From WTAW01 sp050124775 (GTDB lineage Bacteria > Acidobacteriota > Aminicenantia > Aminicenantales > Aminicenantaceae): a stretch of 6,776 nucleotides of DNA. Shown here one piece after another: positions 6,524 through 6,776 of the stretch (its first letter is position 1; every line of letters begins with the position of its first letter). The notes under the pieces are model-generated. The model worked only from the letters and a program-made list of their open reading frames with translations. It did no database searches and was not told where the DNA came from. Where the stretch lies: the NCBI GenBank assembly GCA_050124775.1, contig JASFEP010000250.1, positions 1 to 6,776 of the forward strand, given 5' to 3'. Both the position numbers and the translations under genes were made by a program.

Positions 6524-6776
6524 TCAAACATGCCTCAGGGCCTTGATGGGATCGAGCCGTGATGCCTGGAAGGCCGGACGGAAACCGGCCAGAACAGCCA
6601 CAGCCACAACGATCGCCGCGATAACCAACACATCCGCCAGATTGATGCTCGATATGAGGACCAATCCCTGCTGGCGGCCGAAATTGAATCGGATCTTGAC
6701 GGCATTTAAAATAACCACGGCCAATCCCCCTAGGGCTGTGCCCGAAATAGCGCCCAACAGGCCGAGACTCAATCCT
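6524..6776 (-). CDS. FtsX/LolC/E-like ABC transporter permease, C-terminal part (cut by window edge)
   Basis: The frame is open to the right edge, so only about the last 83 residues are seen. They contain two hydrophobic segments: GLLGAISGTALGGLAVVILN and ADVLVIAAIVVAVAVLAGF. The signature end, GFRPAFQASRLDPIKALRHV, is the classic FtsX-family C-terminus (P-A-x-x-A-S/A-x-x-x-P-x-x-A-L-R). It is an inner-membrane permease of the MacB/LolC/E superfamily and works with an ATPase that would lie beyond the window. The TGA at 6526-6524 abuts or overlaps the next gene, indicating translational coupling with the LolA-like carrier. That pairing supports a lipoprotein or lipid extraction role rather than drug efflux, but the substrate is an inference. 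Confidence 0.85.
   Translation of the reverse strand, partial: GLSLGLLGAISGTALGGLAVVILNAVKIRFNFGRQQGLVLISSINLADVLVIAAIVVAVAVLAGFRPAFQASRLDPIKALRHV

Overview
The window reads as a chromosomal stretch from a Gram-negative, probably anaerobic bacterium. An outer-membrane barrel, a LolA-like periplasmic protein and a Tat signal indicate two membranes. The MacB/FtsX-type permease on the left (with the phrase IACINFMNL) belongs to a subfamily common in Bacteroidetes, Aminicenantes/Acidobacteria-like and related lineages. Iron-sulfur, flavodoxin and NifX-like proteins suit an anaerobe. I would guess an Aminicenantes-like or FCB-group genome, with low confidence. No RNA genes, CRISPR arrays or intact insertion sequences were found.

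Layout. (1) Positions 1-1673, plus strand: the C-terminal part of a large MacB/FtsX-like ABC permease, cut by the left edge and broken near 1490-1505 by an apparent small frameshifting deletion. (2) Positions 1674-1819: convergent intergenic with AAATTGT repeats, a weak hairpin and an imperfect inverted repeat. (3) Positions 1820-3521, minus strand: a two-gene operon, a flavodoxin followed 13 bases later by a Tat-exported aldo/keto-reductase-fold protein with two C-terminal [4Fe-4S] motifs. The flavodoxin has an in-frame TAA at 3201-3203, after which the family sequence continues in the same frame to a TGA at 3063-3065. (4) Positions 3522-3834: a divergent, AT-rich regulatory region with a good sigma-70-like promoter for the gene to its right. 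(5) Positions 3835-4239, plus strand: a NifX/NifB-type (dinitrogenase iron-molybdenum cofactor family) domain carrying an N-terminal signal peptide. (6) Positions 4240-4345: convergent intergenic with an 11-bp inverted repeat. (7) Positions 4346-6776, minus strand: an operon read from the right edge, comprising the C-terminus of an FtsX/LolC/E-like permease, a LolA-like outer-membrane lipoprotein-sorting protein and an outer-membrane beta-barrel.

How the genes work together. The right-hand operon looks like an envelope export path, with an inner-membrane ABC permease, a periplasmic carrier and an outer-membrane barrel. Its cargo cannot be read from the sequence. The flavodoxin/AKR-ferredoxin pair looks like a redox unit, but the AKR has lost most of the usual catalytic tetrad and the flavodoxin is interrupted. 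Two of the seven genes are therefore broken, in different ways. The most distinctive points are the non-canonical Tat-AKR-2x[4Fe-4S] protein, the nonsense codon in an otherwise well-kept flavodoxin, the exported NifX-like protein, and a possible pair of degenerate direct repeats bracketing the redox operon. I did not find a clearly new multi-gene system.
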